The notes below the pieces were generated by a model. That model was given only the letters and a program-made list of their open reading frames with translations. It was not told where the DNA came from and did no database searches. From Reyranella massiliensis 521 (GTDB taxonomy: Bacteria > Pseudomonadota > Alphaproteobacteria > Reyranellales > Reyranellaceae): DNA of 35,245 nucleotides. Below are positions 1 to 10,090 of this stretch, piece by piece (the stretch's first letter is position 1; each line of letters starts with the position of its first letter). The position numbers were made by a program, and so were the translations under genes. The DNA lies in assembly GCA_945860205.1 (NCBI GenBank), contig CAMARK010000048.1, positions 1 to 35,245 on the forward strand, in the 5' to 3' direction.

Positions 1-10
1 CGCCTCATGA

Positions 11-27
11 GCGAGCGGGACGCTCGC
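11..27. repeat. Short perfect palindrome downstream of prfC
   Basis: Seven bases (GCGAGCG) pair perfectly with bases 21-27 across a three-base loop. It lies 12 bases beyond the prfC stop codon. There is no T-run on either strand, so it is a weak candidate for an intrinsic terminator. It looks more like a dispersed intergenic palindrome or a transcript 3'-end stabiliser. Only one copy was seen in this window. Confidence 0.5.
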
Positions 28-38
28 GGTCCGGAAAA

Positions 39-1622
<1,584 letters not shown>

Positions 1623-1692
1623 TTTTTTGATGAACCTTCGGGGGTGGCGAGGGCGTAGCGGAGGGGCCTAGCGGCGTCAACTCGGGCTTACA

Positions 1693-1721
1693 GGCGCCAG
1701 TCGCAGGGCTAAACTGGCGCC
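1693..1721. promoter_or_regulatory. Perfect 9-bp inverted repeat touching the M20 start codon
   Basis: GGCGCCAGT at 1693-1701 is the exact reverse complement of ACTGGCGCC at 1713-1721, with an 11-base spacer. The right arm ends at the base before the ATG at 1722, and the only plausible purine-rich ribosome site (CAGGG, 1704-1708) lies in the loop. As RNA it would form a strong hairpin against the start codon. As DNA it could be an operator shared by the divergent prfC and M20 genes. Its role is inferred only from position. Confidence 0.5.
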
Positions 1722-3146
1722 ATGAACAGCGATCAGCTCAAGACCTTCATCGGCACCTTCTGGGACGACCAGATCCTCCCCTCCCTCACCGAGTACATCC
1801 GCATTCCCAACAAGTCGCCGGCCTTCGACCCGAAATGGGAAGAGCACGGCTACATGGAAGATGCGGTCACGCTGATGGTGGACTGGGCGCGGCCACACCT
1901 GGCGGCCTTCGTGGGCGCCACGCTGGACGTGGTCCGCCTGCCCGGGCGCACGCCGTTGATCTTCATAGATATCCCCGGCGAAGGGGACGACACGGTGCTG
2001 CTCTACGGCCATCTCGACAAGCAGCCCGAGATGGTGGGCTGGACCGAGGGCACGGGGCCCTGGATCCCCATCCGCAAGGACGACAAGCTCTATGGCCGCG
2101 GCGGCGCCGACGACGGCTACGCGATGTATGCCTGTTTCGCCGCACTCCTGGGGTTGCAGCAACAGAACATCCCGCGCGCCCGCTGCGTGATCATGATCGA
2201 GGGCTGCGAGGAATCCGGCAGCTACGACCTGCCCTTCTACGTCGACCATCTGATCGAGCGTATCGGCGATCCGTCGCTGGTGGTCTGCCTCGATTCCGGC
2301 TGCGGCGACTGGGACCGGCTGTGGCTCACCACCTCGCTGCGCGGCATCGCGGCCGGCACCTTGAAGGTGCGCGTGCTGAACGAGGGCGTGCATTCGGGCG
2401 ACGCGTCGGGGATCGTGCCCTCCTCCTTCCGCATCGTGCGCAGCCTGCTGACGCGGCTGGAAGATGAAGCGACCGGCGAGATGAAGCTGCCCGACCTTTT
2501 CGTGCAGATCCCGCCGCAGCGACAGCAGCAGGCCGAGGAGGCCGCGCGCGTGCTGGGCAAGGAGGTCTACCGGAAGTTCCCCTTTGCCGGCACGACCAAG
2601 CCGATGGTCGAGGATCTGGGCCAGATGGTGCTGAACCGGACCTGGCGGCCGCAGCTCGCGACCGTCGGCATGGCGGGCTATCCCGAGCCGATCGATGCCG
2701 GCAACGTGCTGCTGCCGTACACCGAGGCCAAGCTCAGCATCCGCACACCGCCGACGCTCGACGCCAAGGAGGCCGTGAAAGCGATCAAGAAGGCGCTGGA
2801 GGCCGATCCACCCTATGGCGCGACCGTCGAGTTCGATGCCGGCGAAGGCGGCCAGAGCGGCTGGCACGCGCCGCCGCTCGCGCCGTGGCTGGAGAAGGCG
2901 GTGACGGAAGCCTCGCAGGAAGCGTTCGGCAAGCCGGTCGCCTACATGGGCGAAGGCGGCACGATCCCGTTCATGGGCATGCTCGGCGACAAGTTCCCGA
3001 ACACGCAGTTCGTCATCACCGGCGTGCTCGGGCCCCACTCCAATGCCCACGGGCCCAACGAATTCCTGCACATCCCGACGGGAAAGCGCGTGACGGCGGC
3101 CACGGCGCGGCTGATCGCGGCGCACTATGAGCGGAAGAGGAAGTAA
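1722..3146 (+). CDS. M20 family metallopeptidase (dipeptidase/carboxypeptidase type)
   Basis: Likely a cytosolic zinc-dependent exopeptidase of the M20 family (ArgE/DapE/CPG2 clan); the substrate cannot be told. Metal and catalytic residues are visible: YGHLDKQP (H97, D99), the bridging aspartate in GRGGADDG (about 130), the general base and ligand in EGCEESGS (E163-E164), CLDSG (D191), and a late histidine in GPHSNAHGP (439/443). An insert between residues 210 and 360 fits the lid or dimerisation domain. The 474-residue length is normal for this subgroup. The ATG start is supported by the typical opening MNSDQL..., which runs into EYIRIPNKSP. It is monocistronic and convergent with uup. The perfect inverted repeat right before its start codon is unusual. 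Confidence 0.9.
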   Translation: MNSDQLKTFIGTFWDDQILPSLTEYIRIPNKSPAFDPKWEEHGYMEDAVTLMVDWARPHLAAFVGATLDVVRLPGRTPLIFIDIPGEGDDTVLLYGHLDKQPEMVGWTEGTGPWIPIRKDDKLYGRGGADDGYAMYACFAALLGLQQQNIPRARCVIMIEGCEESGSYDLPFYVDHLIERIGDPSLVVCLDSGCGDWDRLWLTTSLRGIAAGTLKVRVLNEGVHSGDASGIVPSSFRIVRSLLTRLEDEATGEMKLPDLFVQIPPQRQQQAEEAARVLGKEVYRKFPFAGTTKPMVEDLGQMVLNRTWRPQLATVGMAGYPEPIDAGNVLLPYTEAKLSIRTPPTLDAKEAVKAIKKALEADPPYGATVEFDAGEGGQSGWHAPPLAPWLEKAVTEASQEAFGKPVAYMGEGGTIPFMGMLGDKFPNTQFVITGVLGPHSNAHGPNEFLHIPTGKRVTAATARLIAAHYERKRK

Positions 3147-3152
3147 CGCCCC

Positions 3153-3260
3153 GTCGCCTCGAGCGGAGCGAAGCGCAGTCGAGAGGGCTTCTCTCTGCTA
3201 AATGCCGGCAAATTGCGGAGAGGAGGTCTCTCCACTCCGCTTCGCTCCGGTCGAGACGAC
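3153..3260. repeat. Large imperfect inverted repeat between convergent genes
   Basis: Bases 3153-3186 match the reverse complement of 3227-3260 at 29 of 34 positions, separated by 40 bases. Both arms share the core GGAGCGAAGCG. The element fills almost the whole space between the stop codons of the M20 peptidase and Uup. It resembles paired REP/BIME elements, which often sit between convergent genes and may act as transcript ends or supercoiling sites. The pairing is directly visible; the family membership is inferred. Confidence 0.7.
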
Positions 3261-3267
3261 GGTGGGC

Positions 3268-5070
3268 CTAACCGCTCAATTCCTCGCGCAGCATCTCGAG
3301 TTCCAGCCACGCGGTTTCGGCGGCTTCCAGCTCAGCCTGGGCAGTGCCGAGGCGGGCGCTCTTGGCGGCAAAGCCCTTGGGGTCGCGGCTGTAGAGGGCG
3401 GGATCGGCCATTGCCGCATGGATGGCGGCCATTTCGGCCTGAAGGGCGGCGATGGTCTTGGGCAGTTCGACCAGGGCCCGCTCGCGCTTGAATCCCAGGC
3501 GCTTGGCCGACGCCGGCTCCCGCGCCGCGGCCTTCGCCTTGCGCGGCGTGAGGCTGACGGTGGTCGGCATCTCGCGGGGACCGCGCTGGGTGAGATAGTC
3601 GGTGTAGCCGCCGGCATATTCGGTGGCGGTGCCGTCGCCCTCCAGGGCCACCGTCGAGGTCACGAGCCGGTCGAGGAAGTCACGGTCGTGGCTCACCAGC
3701 AGCACGGTGCCGTCGTAGTCGGTCAACGCCTCCTGCAGGAGGTCGAGCGTGTCGGCATCGAGATCGTTGGTCGGCTCGTCGAGCACCAGCAGGTTCGAGG
3801 GCGCGGCCAGCGCCTTCGCCAGCAGCAGGCGGTTGCGTTCACCACCTGACAAGGTGCGCACCGGCTGGCGCGCCTGCTCGTCGCGGAAGAGATATTCGCG
3901 CAGGTAGGTCATCACATGCGTGGGGTGGCCGCGCACCAGCACATGGTCGTTGCGGTCGGCCAGCGTCTCCCACGGCGTCTTGTCGGGATCGAGGCCGAGG
4001 CGGCGCTGGTCGATGATCACGGGCAACAGGTTGGTGCCGAGCTTCACCGTGCCGCTATCGGGTTCGAGTTCGCCGATCATCATCTTCAGCAAGGTCGTCT
4101 TGCCCGCACCATTGGGGCCGATCAGGCCGATACGGTCCTTGCGGAAGATGCGCGTGGAGAAATCCTCCACGATCACGCGCTCGCCCCAGCGCTTGGTGAT
4201 GTTGCGCACGGTGATGGCGAGTGCCCCGGAGGATTCCGCCGCGCCGACTTCTATGGTGGCGCGCCCGACCGGACCGATCTGCTCGCGGCGCTGCTTGCGC
4301 AAGTCACCCAGAGCCCGCAGCCGGCCCTCGTTGCGGGTGCGCCGGGCGCGGATGCTCTTGCCCGCCCATTCGGTCTCGCGCTCGATCAGCCGGTCGAGCT
4401 TGTGCCGCTCGGTGGCCTCGCGCTCCTGGATGTCGGCCGACCAGGCGTCGAACTCGGCATAGCCCTTGTCGAGGCGGCGCACGATGCCACGGTCGAGCCA
4501 CAGCACGGCCCGCGTCAGGTTGGCGAGGAAGCGGCGATCGTGGCTCACCAGCACATAGGCGCCACGCCAGTTGGAAAGCTTGTCCTCCAGCCACTCGATG
4601 GTCGGCAGGTCGAGATGGTTGGTGGGCTCGTCGAGCAGCATGACGTCGGGCTCGGCCACCAGCGCGCGGGCGAGTGCGGCGCGCCGTGTCTCGCCGCCGG
4701 AGAGGTTCGCGGGCTCGCGGGCCGCGTCGAGCTTCATCTCGTCGAGAAGTGCCGTGACGCGATAATCGTCCGGGCCCAGCGAGTCGGTGAGTGCCGAGGC
4801 CACGTAGGCGCCGACGCTGGCGTGGCCCGCGAAATTGGGCTCCTGTGGCAGGGTGGCGATGGTGGCGCCAGGCTGGGCAAAGCGGGTGCCGCCATCGGCA
4901 ATGGGCTCGCCCGCCAGGATGCGCAGCAGGGTCGACTTGCCGGCACCGTTGCGGCCGACCAGCGACAGGCGCTCGCCGGGCGCGATCGAGAGCTCGACGC
5001 CGTCCAGGATGGTCTGGTCGCCGAGGTGAAAGCGGATGTCGCTGAGCGCGAGAAGGGGCGGGTCGGCCAT
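3268..5070 (-). CDS. uup: ABC-F family ATPase Uup
   Basis: ABC-F proteins are soluble tandem ATPases acting on the ribosome or in stress tolerance; Uup is linked to ribosome assembly and to limiting transposon precise excision. The 600 residues contain two nucleotide-binding domains: Walker A GRNGAGKST (39-47), signature LSGGE (123-127) and Walker B with DEPTNHLDL (147-155), then GPNGAGKTT (318-326), LSGGE (407-411) and DEPTNDLDA (431-439). There are no membrane segments. The linker between domains has RARRTRNEGR (241-250), a Uup-type feature, and the C-terminal 90 residues look like the charged coiled-coil domain of Uup. The ATG at 5068-5070 opens directly into the first ATPase domain. It is divergent from the hypothetical gene at 5152. 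Confidence 0.92.
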   Translation of the reverse strand: MADPPLLALSDIRFHLGDQTILDGVELSIAPGERLSLVGRNGAGKSTLLRILAGEPIADGGTRFAQPGATIATLPQEPNFAGHASVGAYVASALTDSLGPDDYRVTALLDEMKLDAAREPANLSGGETRRAALARALVAEPDVMLLDEPTNHLDLPTIEWLEDKLSNWRGAYVLVSHDRRFLANLTRAVLWLDRGIVRRLDKGYAEFDAWSADIQEREATERHKLDRLIERETEWAGKSIRARRTRNEGRLRALGDLRKQRREQIGPVGRATIEVGAAESSGALAITVRNITKRWGERVIVEDFSTRIFRKDRIGLIGPNGAGKTTLLKMMIGELEPDSGTVKLGTNLLPVIIDQRRLGLDPDKTPWETLADRNDHVLVRGHPTHVMTYLREYLFRDEQARQPVRTLSGGERNRLLLAKALAAPSNLLVLDEPTNDLDADTLDLLQEALTDYDGTVLLVSHDRDFLDRLVTSTVALEGDGTATEYAGGYTDYLTQRGPREMPTTVSLTPRKAKAAAREPASAKRLGFKRERALVELPKTIAALQAEMAAIHAAMADPALYSRDPKGFAAKSARLGTAQAELEAAETAWLELEMLREELSG

Positions 5071-5151
5071 CGGTCCTGAATTCTATGGGGCCGGTGTCAT
5101 GACTGAAGCTGTCCAGATGGGCAAGCGCCGCGGGGAGCGGTAGGATCACGC

Positions 5152-6102
5152 ATGCTGCGGGCCGTGGCGGAACCGAGGCGGATCGACCGAGCCATCAGGC
5201 GCCTGCAGGGCGCGCTGAAGGGTGTGCCTGCGCGCGGCGTGCGCCTGACCTGGCGCGGCGGCGAACTCCTCACCACCATCCGCTGGGCGCGCGACGATCA
5301 CTTCTGGTGGGCCTTCGAACCACGCCCTGCCGGCAAATCGACCTGTGCTCGCCATGCCCTGCTGCTGGGCCATGCCGCCCATCCGCCGACCCGACGCGAG
5401 AGCATCACCTGCGAGATCAACCTGCCGTTGGGCGGCGCCGACCGCAAAGTGGCCGGCATCATCGCCGCCGACGCCGAGGGCGCGCTCTATCTCGCCCATT
5501 CCGGCCGCATGGGCGGCGCCCGGCCGGGCCAGCGCAAGGCGGGCTTCCGCGACTTCCTCAACGACGGCGTGTGGCGGCCCCTCGTCTGGCCCGACGGCGA
5601 GGAGTCCGAGGCGTTGATCGTGGCGCCGCTCGACAGCCCACGCCTCACCCGGCTGCTCGGCCAGTTCGTCGACACGGTGCGCCGCTACAAGGCAGGCGAC
5701 GCGCCGGTCGCACGCACTGGTCTTTGCGTTGAGCCGGGGCCGGTCGATTCGGCCACCGCCGCCTGCGACCGGCGCCTGGTCGACGGCGCGCTGCACGAGG
5801 AGCTGGTCAAGCGCGGGCTTTTCGGTGGCCAAGCCGATCTCTTTTCGTTGCGCGGCGATCGTCCGCAGCCGCTGTTCGCCCTGGTGGCCGACGGCCGGCC
5901 GGAGGAACTGGCGCTGGCCGTGGGCTCGCTGTCGCTGGCCCAGGCCCGCGGCGGCAGCGATGTCCGGCCGATCCTGATCGCGCCCGCGGCGCTGGTGGCC
6001 CGCGACGATGCCACGCTGCAGGCATTGCCCTTCGCCTGCGTCGGCTTCCGCTGGCGCGGGGCGCGCGCCATCTTCGATGGCCTCGACGACGCATTGGCGT
6101 AA
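5152..6102 (+). CDS. Hypothetical protein, 316 residues, family not recognised
   Basis: I do not recognise this family. It has no signal peptide or membrane segment. Visible features are an N-terminal basic stretch, the motif HSGRMGGARPGQRKAGF (about residues 119-135), and a C-terminal half (about 200-310) alternating hydrophobic strands and helices. That half includes DLFSLRGDRPQPLFALVADGRPEEL followed by a helix. This arrangement faintly recalls a degenerate PD-(D/E)XK nuclease core, but the catalytic lysine is not evident, so that is only a guess. AGGA at 5142-5145 lies six bases before the ATG and supports the start. It is followed after nine bases by the DUF1491 gene and is probably co-transcribed with it. 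Confidence 0.75.
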   Translation: MLRAVAEPRRIDRAIRRLQGALKGVPARGVRLTWRGGELLTTIRWARDDHFWWAFEPRPAGKSTCARHALLLGHAAHPPTRRESITCEINLPLGGADRKVAGIIAADAEGALYLAHSGRMGGARPGQRKAGFRDFLNDGVWRPLVWPDGEESEALIVAPLDSPRLTRLLGQFVDTVRRYKAGDAPVARTGLCVEPGPVDSATAACDRRLVDGALHEELVKRGLFGGQADLFSLRGDRPQPLFALVADGRPEELALAVGSLSLAQARGGSDVRPILIAPAALVARDDATLQALPFACVGFRWRGARAIFDGLDDALA

Positions 6103-6111
6103 GTTGTTCAG

Positions 6112-6447
6112 ATGGTGATGGGTCTTACGACCGGACTATGGGTAAGCGCACAGGTGCGTCTGTGCGATCGCGCCTTCATTCCGGCCACGGTGGTGCGGCG
6201 CGGCGATGCCGATGCCGGCACGGTGCTGGTGAAAATCAACCGCTTCGAGGACGGCGTCACCGTCTTCACCCAGGCCAGCACGATGGACGACGGGCCGGCG
6301 TGGAGCCGTGGCACGGGCCCCAAGCCCGTGCCCGAGGCCGAGGCCGACGCCTACATCGCCCGCCAGGTCGCCCGCGACCCCGACCTCTGGGTCCTCGAGA
6401 TCGAGGACCGCAAGGGCGCCTATAAGCTGGACGGCAAGGTCGTCTGA
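6112..6447 (+). CDS. DUF1491 family protein
   Basis: A 111-residue soluble protein matching the DUF1491 pattern, a family found mainly in alphaproteobacteria and of unknown function. Recognisable parts are GLWVSAQVRLCDRAFIPA near the N terminus, VVRRGDADAGTVLVKIN (about 27-43), WSRGTGPKPVPEAEADAYI (about 64-82) and the end RDPDLWVLEIEDRKG. No catalytic motif is evident. The start MVMG could also be the second methionine two codons on. It follows the unrecognised 316-residue gene closely on the same strand and is convergent with nlpD, with a hairpin in between. Confidence 0.85.
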   Translation: MVMGLTTGLWVSAQVRLCDRAFIPATVVRRGDADAGTVLVKINRFEDGVTVFTQASTMDDGPAWSRGTGPKPVPEAEADAYIARQVARDPDLWVLEIEDRKGAYKLDGKVV

Positions 6448-6448
6448 T

Positions 6449-6466
6449 CCGGCGCTATTGCGCCGG
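6449..6466. terminator. Bidirectional hairpin between convergent DUF1491 and nlpD genes
   Basis: CCGGCGC at 6449-6455 pairs perfectly with GCGCCGG at 6460-6466 around the loop TATT. The stem contains the end of the nlpD reading frame (stop at 6455-6457) and begins one base after the DUF1491 stop. A T-run is lacking on both strands, so termination may be inefficient or the hairpin may mainly protect 3' ends. Confidence 0.5.
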
Positions 6467-7303
6467 CAGGACCGTCATCGGGTCGAGGGTCTTGTTGGCG
6501 CGGCGGACTTCGAAGTGGACGCGCGTGTCGGACTTGGCGACGGGCTGGCCCTTCTTCACGGCCTCGCCCTTCTTGACCAGCAGCGACTCGTTGTTGGCGT
6601 AGGCAGTGATCCAGCCGCCGGGATGGCTCACCAGCACGAGATTGCCCATGCCGCGCACTTCGTTGCCGGCATAGACGACGGTGCCTGAATCGGCAGCCTT
6701 CACGGTGGCACCCTTCTCGGCCTGGATGTCGATGCCGTCGTTCTTCTGGCCGCCCGCCGTGCCGTAGTTGCCCACCACCTTGCCGTTGATCGGCCAAGCG
6801 AAGCGCGGCGGCGGCGTGGCCGGCACGGTGACGCTTTCGGCGGCGGGGCTGAGTGGGGTCGGCTGGCCGGCCGGCGCGGCGGAGCGCGGCGCCTCTCCCT
6901 GGGACGGCGGGGGCGCCAGGCCTTCGCGCTTGACCGGGCCGGGGCTGGTGGCGGTGGCGGGCGTGGTCTCGCCGGGGATGGAATCCGGGACGTACTTGGC
7001 GCCCGGCATGTCGAGGCTCTGGCCGGCGCGGAGCTTGTAGGGCGATTGCAGCTTGTTGCGCTCGGCGATGGTCTGGATCGGCACACCGTACTTGAACGAC
7101 AGGGCTTCGACCGTGTCCTTGTCCTTCACGACATAGACCGGCACGGCGTTGGGTCCGGCGCCGGAGCCGGGATATTCCATGGTGCCTTCGCGGGCACCCA
7201 TGACGGAGTTGCAGGCGCCGAGCACGACCGAAAGCACCGCTATTGTACCCAGCGTGCGCAACCGGCCGGCCCATCGCGAGGGGAAGCGAGGGGCTCTTTT
7301 CAT
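6455..7303 (-). CDS. nlpD: NlpD-like lipoprotein with LysM and degenerate M23 (LytM) domain
   Basis: Probably an envelope lipoprotein that activates amidases during septal peptidoglycan splitting. A signal peptide ends in the lipobox VLGAC (Cys31). A LysM peptidoglycan-binding domain spans about 55-100, then a Pro/Ala-rich linker to about 167, then a LytM domain to the end. The zinc and catalytic positions are changed: the HxxxD histidine is Asn188 (NDGID), the YAH histidine is Asn237, and the first His of HxH is Arg261 (RVHFE). Only Asp192 and His263 remain, so it should lack peptidase activity, as in NlpD and EnvC. It closes the surE-pcm-nlpD order also known from gammaproteobacteria. No clear Shine-Dalgarno sequence precedes the ATG. 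Confidence 0.9.
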   Translation of the reverse strand: MKRAPRFPSRWAGRLRTLGTIAVLSVVLGACNSVMGAREGTMEYPGSGAGPNAVPVYVVKDKDTVEALSFKYGVPIQTIAERNKLQSPYKLRAGQSLDMPGAKYVPDSIPGETTPATATSPGPVKREGLAPPPSQGEAPRSAAPAGQPTPLSPAAESVTVPATPPPRFAWPINGKVVGNYGTAGGQKNDGIDIQAEKGATVKAADSGTVVYAGNEVRGMGNLVLVSHPGGWITAYANNESLLVKKGEAVKKGQPVAKSDTRVHFEVRRANKTLDPMTVLPAQ

Positions 7304-7364
7304 AAGACTATTCTACTGCATCATGAATCCGGCGGGAATCGGGCTCATGTCGATTTATCGGGTC

Positions 7365-8012
7365 TTATCCCTGCCCCAAAATCGGCAGGGGCCCGGTGAC
7401 CAGGGGCACGAAGCGGACCGGCATCAGCGTATCGCGCTGGAGCCCGCTCTCGCTCTTGACGATGCGCTCGACGACTTGGGCGGTGGGGTCACGGCCGACC
7501 GGCACGATCAGGATGCCGCCCATGGCGAGCTGGTCGATCAGGGCCTGGGGGCGCTCGTCGGCGGCAGCGGTCACGATGATGCGGTCGAACGGCGCCTGGC
7601 CCGGCCAGCCCTTGCTGCCGTCGCCGATGTCGAACACGACATTGTGGATGCGGAGGTCGAGCAGCAGGCGCTCGGCTTCCTTCGACAGGGGCTTGTAGCG
7701 CTCGATCGAGTAGACGCGGCGCGCCAGCTTGGCCAGCACCGCCGCCTGGTAGCCCGAGCCAGTGCCGACCTCGAGCACCTTCATGCGCGGGCCGACGCGC
7801 AGCGCCTCGGTCATGGCGGCCACGACCAGCGGCTGGCTGATGGTCTGGCCGAAAGCGATGGGGAGCGCAGTATTCTCCCAGGCGCGCTCGACGAAGGGCG
7901 TCGACACAAAGCGCTCGCGGTCGACCGCGGCGATGGCCGCCAGCACGTTCTCGTCGACGATGCCCGAATTGCGCAACTCGGCGATCAGGCGCTGCATGGC
8001 CGCGACGTTCAC
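7365..8012 (-). CDS. pcm: Protein-L-isoaspartate O-methyltransferase
   Basis: Uses S-adenosylmethionine to methylate isoaspartyl residues in damaged proteins, starting their repair in the cytosol. The 215 residues carry the substrate-site signature GQTISQPLVVA (about 55-65) and the SAM-binding loop VLEVGTGSGYQA (about 79-90), followed by the Rossmann methyltransferase strands (IIVTAAADERP). The upstream start is GTG at 8010-8012; an in-frame ATG five codons downstream (MQRL) is an alternative. It begins 15 bases after the surE stop and is very probably in the serS-surE-pcm operon. Confidence 0.95.
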   Translation of the reverse strand: MNVAAMQRLIAELRNSGIVDENVLAAIAAVDRERFVSTPFVERAWENTALPIAFGQTISQPLVVAAMTEALRVGPRMKVLEVGTGSGYQAAVLAKLARRVYSIERYKPLSKEAERLLLDLRIHNVVFDIGDGSKGWPGQAPFDRIIVTAAADERPQALIDQLAMGGILIVPVGRDPTAQVVERIVKSESGLQRDTLMPVRFVPLVTGPLPILGQG

Positions 8013-8027
8013 GGCGCCCGCCCGGTG

Positions 8028-8810
8028 TCAGCCCGCCGCGAACAACGAGCCGAACTTGCGGCGCGTGGCCTCGTGCGTCAGGTCGAGATGCAGCGGCGTG
8101 ACCGAGACGTAGCCGGCGCGCACGGCAGTGATGTCGCTCTCCTCGTCGCGGTCGTGCTCGCCCGGCGCGTAGGCGATCCAGTAGTAGGTACCGCCGCGCG
8201 GGTCGGTGCGCTCGACGATGCCGCCGCCGAAGGCGCGCACGCCCTGACGCGTTACGCGCGTGCCCTTGACCGCACCGGCGGCGACGTCGGGAAAATTCAC
8301 GTTGACCAGCACGTTGCGCGGAATGCCGCCGGCCAACACGCGCCGCGCCACGTCGGCGCCAAACTGCGTGGCCGTGTCCCACTTCACCGGATGCGGATGC
8401 GTATAAGTCTGGCTGAAGGCGATCGAGGGGATGCCGAGCAGGCAGCCCTCCATGGCGCCGGCGATGGTGCCGGAATAGGTCACGTCGTCGGCCATGTTGC
8501 TGCCGCGGTTGACGCCCGATAGCACGATGGTCGGCTTGCGGTCCTTCAGCAGGTGTTTGACCGCAAACAGCACGCAGTCGGTTGGCGTGCCTTCCAGCGC
8601 GAACTTGGTCTCGGAGAGTTGGCGGGCCCGCACGGGATGGGTCAGCGAGAGGGAATGACCAGCGCCGCTCTGGTTGTACTCCGGTGCCACGATCCAGACG
8701 TCCTGCGCGAGCTGGCTCGCGATGTCGATCATGGCGTCGAGGCCCGGCGCGTTGATGCCGTCGTCGTTGGTGACGAGGATGCGCGCCTTGGCGAGTTCCT
8801 CGGGCGTCAT
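8028..8810 (-). CDS. surE: 5'/3'-nucleotidase SurE
   Basis: A metal-dependent survival phosphatase that dephosphorylates nucleoside monophosphates and possibly polyphosphate. The 260 residues begin with [13 protein letters not shown], whose NDDG (15-18) supplies metal ligands, and contain the conserved SGVNRGSN loop (about 95-102) and [10 protein letters not shown]. An open frame continues upstream, but the true start is the ATG at 8808-8810. That ATG overlaps the serS stop by four bases and puts the NDDG motif at the usual distance from the N terminus. The overlap implies translational coupling with serS. Confidence 0.95.
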   Translation of the reverse strand: MTPEELAKARILVTNDDGINAPGLDAMIDIASQLAQDVWIVAPEYNQSGAGHSLSLTHPVRARQLSETKFALEGTPTDCVLFAVKHLLKDRKPTIVLSGVNRGSNMADDVTYSGTIAGAMEGCLLGIPSIAFSQTYTHPHPVKWDTATQFGADVARRVLAGGIPRNVLVNVNFPDVAAGAVKGTRVTRQGVRAFGGGIVERTDPRGGTYYWIAYAPGEHDRDEESDITAVRAGYVSVTPLHLDLTHEATRRKFGSLFAAG

Positions 8811-10087
8811 TTCACGGGCCCCGGGATCACGGCCAGCCCGCCCATATAGGAGCGCAGCGCATCGGGGATGGCGATCGAGCCATCCTCGTTCTGGTAGTTC
8901 TCCAGGATGGCGACCAGGGTGCGGCCGACGGCCAGCGCCGAGCCATTCAGCGTGTGCAGGAAGCGCGTTCCCTTCACGCCCTGGGGCCGGTAGCGCGCGC
9001 CCATGCGGCGGGCCTGGTAGTCGCCGCAGTTGGAACAGCTCGAAATCTCGCGATAGGCGTTCTGGCCGGGCAGCCAGACCTCGATGTCGTAGGTCTTGCG
9101 CGAGGCCGGCCCCATGTCGCCGCCGCACAGCACGATGGTGCGGAAGGCAAGACCCAGCCGCTTCAGCACTTCCTCGGCGCAACCCGTCATGCGGTCGTGC
9201 TCGGCCGCGGACTGCTCGGGCGTCGTGATGCTGACCAGTTCGACCTTGGGGAACTGGTGGAGGCGGATCAGGCCTCGCGTGTCCTTGCCGGCGGCCCCCG
9301 CCTCCGAGCGGAAGCAGGGAGTGAAGGCGGTGAAGCGCCACGGCAGAACGGCCTCATCCAGCACCACGTCGTTCGCCAGATTGGTGAGCGGCACCTCGGC
9401 GGTCGGCACCAGCCAGTAGCCGTTGTCGGTGTGGAACATGTCCTCAGCGAACTTCGGCAGCTGGCCGACGCCGTAGGCGGCGTTGTCGCGCACCAGCAGC
9501 GGCGGGGCGACCTCGGTGTAGCCGCCCTCGACCGTATGCAGGTCGAGCATGAGCTGGGCAAGCGCGCGCTCCAGCCGGGCCAGGTGAGCCTTCAGGAACA
9601 CGAAGCGCGAGCCCGAGATCTTCACCGCCTGGGCGAAATCCATCTCGCCGGTCGCCTCGCCCAGCGCCACATGGTCCTTGGGTGCAAAGCTGAAGTTGCG
9701 CTGGTTGCCCTGGCGGCGGAGCTCGACGTTGCCGTGCTCGTCGGCGCCCTCGGGCACATCGTCAAACGGCAGGTTGGGCAGCACTTCGAGGCGGTGCGTC
9801 AGCTCCTCATCGAGGCGCGCCGCGTCGGCCTCGCCCCTCTTGAGGCCTTCCTCCAGCGACGCGACCTCGGCCATCAGGGCTTCCGCGGGCTCACCCTTGC
9901 GCTTGGCGATGCCGACCTGCTGGCTGAGCGCCTTGCGTCTTGCCTGCAGCCCCTCGCTCTCGGAGATGGCGGCGCGGCGGCGTTTGTCGATCTCCAGCAG
10001 CTCGGCCGACAGCGGCGCCAGGTTGCGCTTCTTCAGGCCGGCGTCAAAGGCCTCGGGGCTTTCGCGGATGAAACGTATGTCGTGCAT
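8807..10087 (-). CDS. serS: Seryl-tRNA synthetase
   Basis: Class II aminoacyl-tRNA synthetase charging tRNA-Ser (and tRNA-Sec where present). The 426 residues show the N-terminal coiled-coil tRNA-binding arm (about 25-105), then the catalytic domain. Motif 2 is visible in [15 protein letters not shown] and motif 3 in [18 protein letters not shown]. The opening MHDIRFIRE is typical for the family, fixing the ATG at 10085-10087. It lies three bases after tatC and overlaps surE by four, so it appears to be part of one transcript with tatABC and surE. Confidence 0.97.
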   Translation of the reverse strand: MHDIRFIRESPEAFDAGLKKRNLAPLSAELLEIDKRRRAAISESEGLQARRKALSQQVGIAKRKGEPAEALMAEVASLEEGLKRGEADAARLDEELTHRLEVLPNLPFDDVPEGADEHGNVELRRQGNQRNFSFAPKDHVALGEATGEMDFAQAVKISGSRFVFLKAHLARLERALAQLMLDLHTVEGGYTEVAPPLLVRDNAAYGVGQLPKFAEDMFHTDNGYWLVPTAEVPLTNLANDVVLDEAVLPWRFTAFTPCFRSEAGAAGKDTRGLIRLHQFPKVELVSITTPEQSAAEHDRMTGCAEEVLKRLGLAFRTIVLCGGDMGPASRKTYDIEVWLPGQNAYREISSCSNCGDYQARRMGARYRPQGVKGTRFLHTLNGSALAVGRTLVAILENYQNEDGSIAIPDALRSYMGGLAVIPGPVK

Positions 10088-10090
10088 GGC

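Noticed and set aside
1677-3125. Minus-strand 482-codon open frame
   Set aside because: Antisense shadow of the M20 peptidase gene, with no recognisable domain.
5071-5151. Possible small RNA or tRNA in the uup divergent spacer
   Set aside because: At 81 bases it could fit a tRNA, but no cloverleaf stems or T-loop sequence were seen. It probably holds promoters only.
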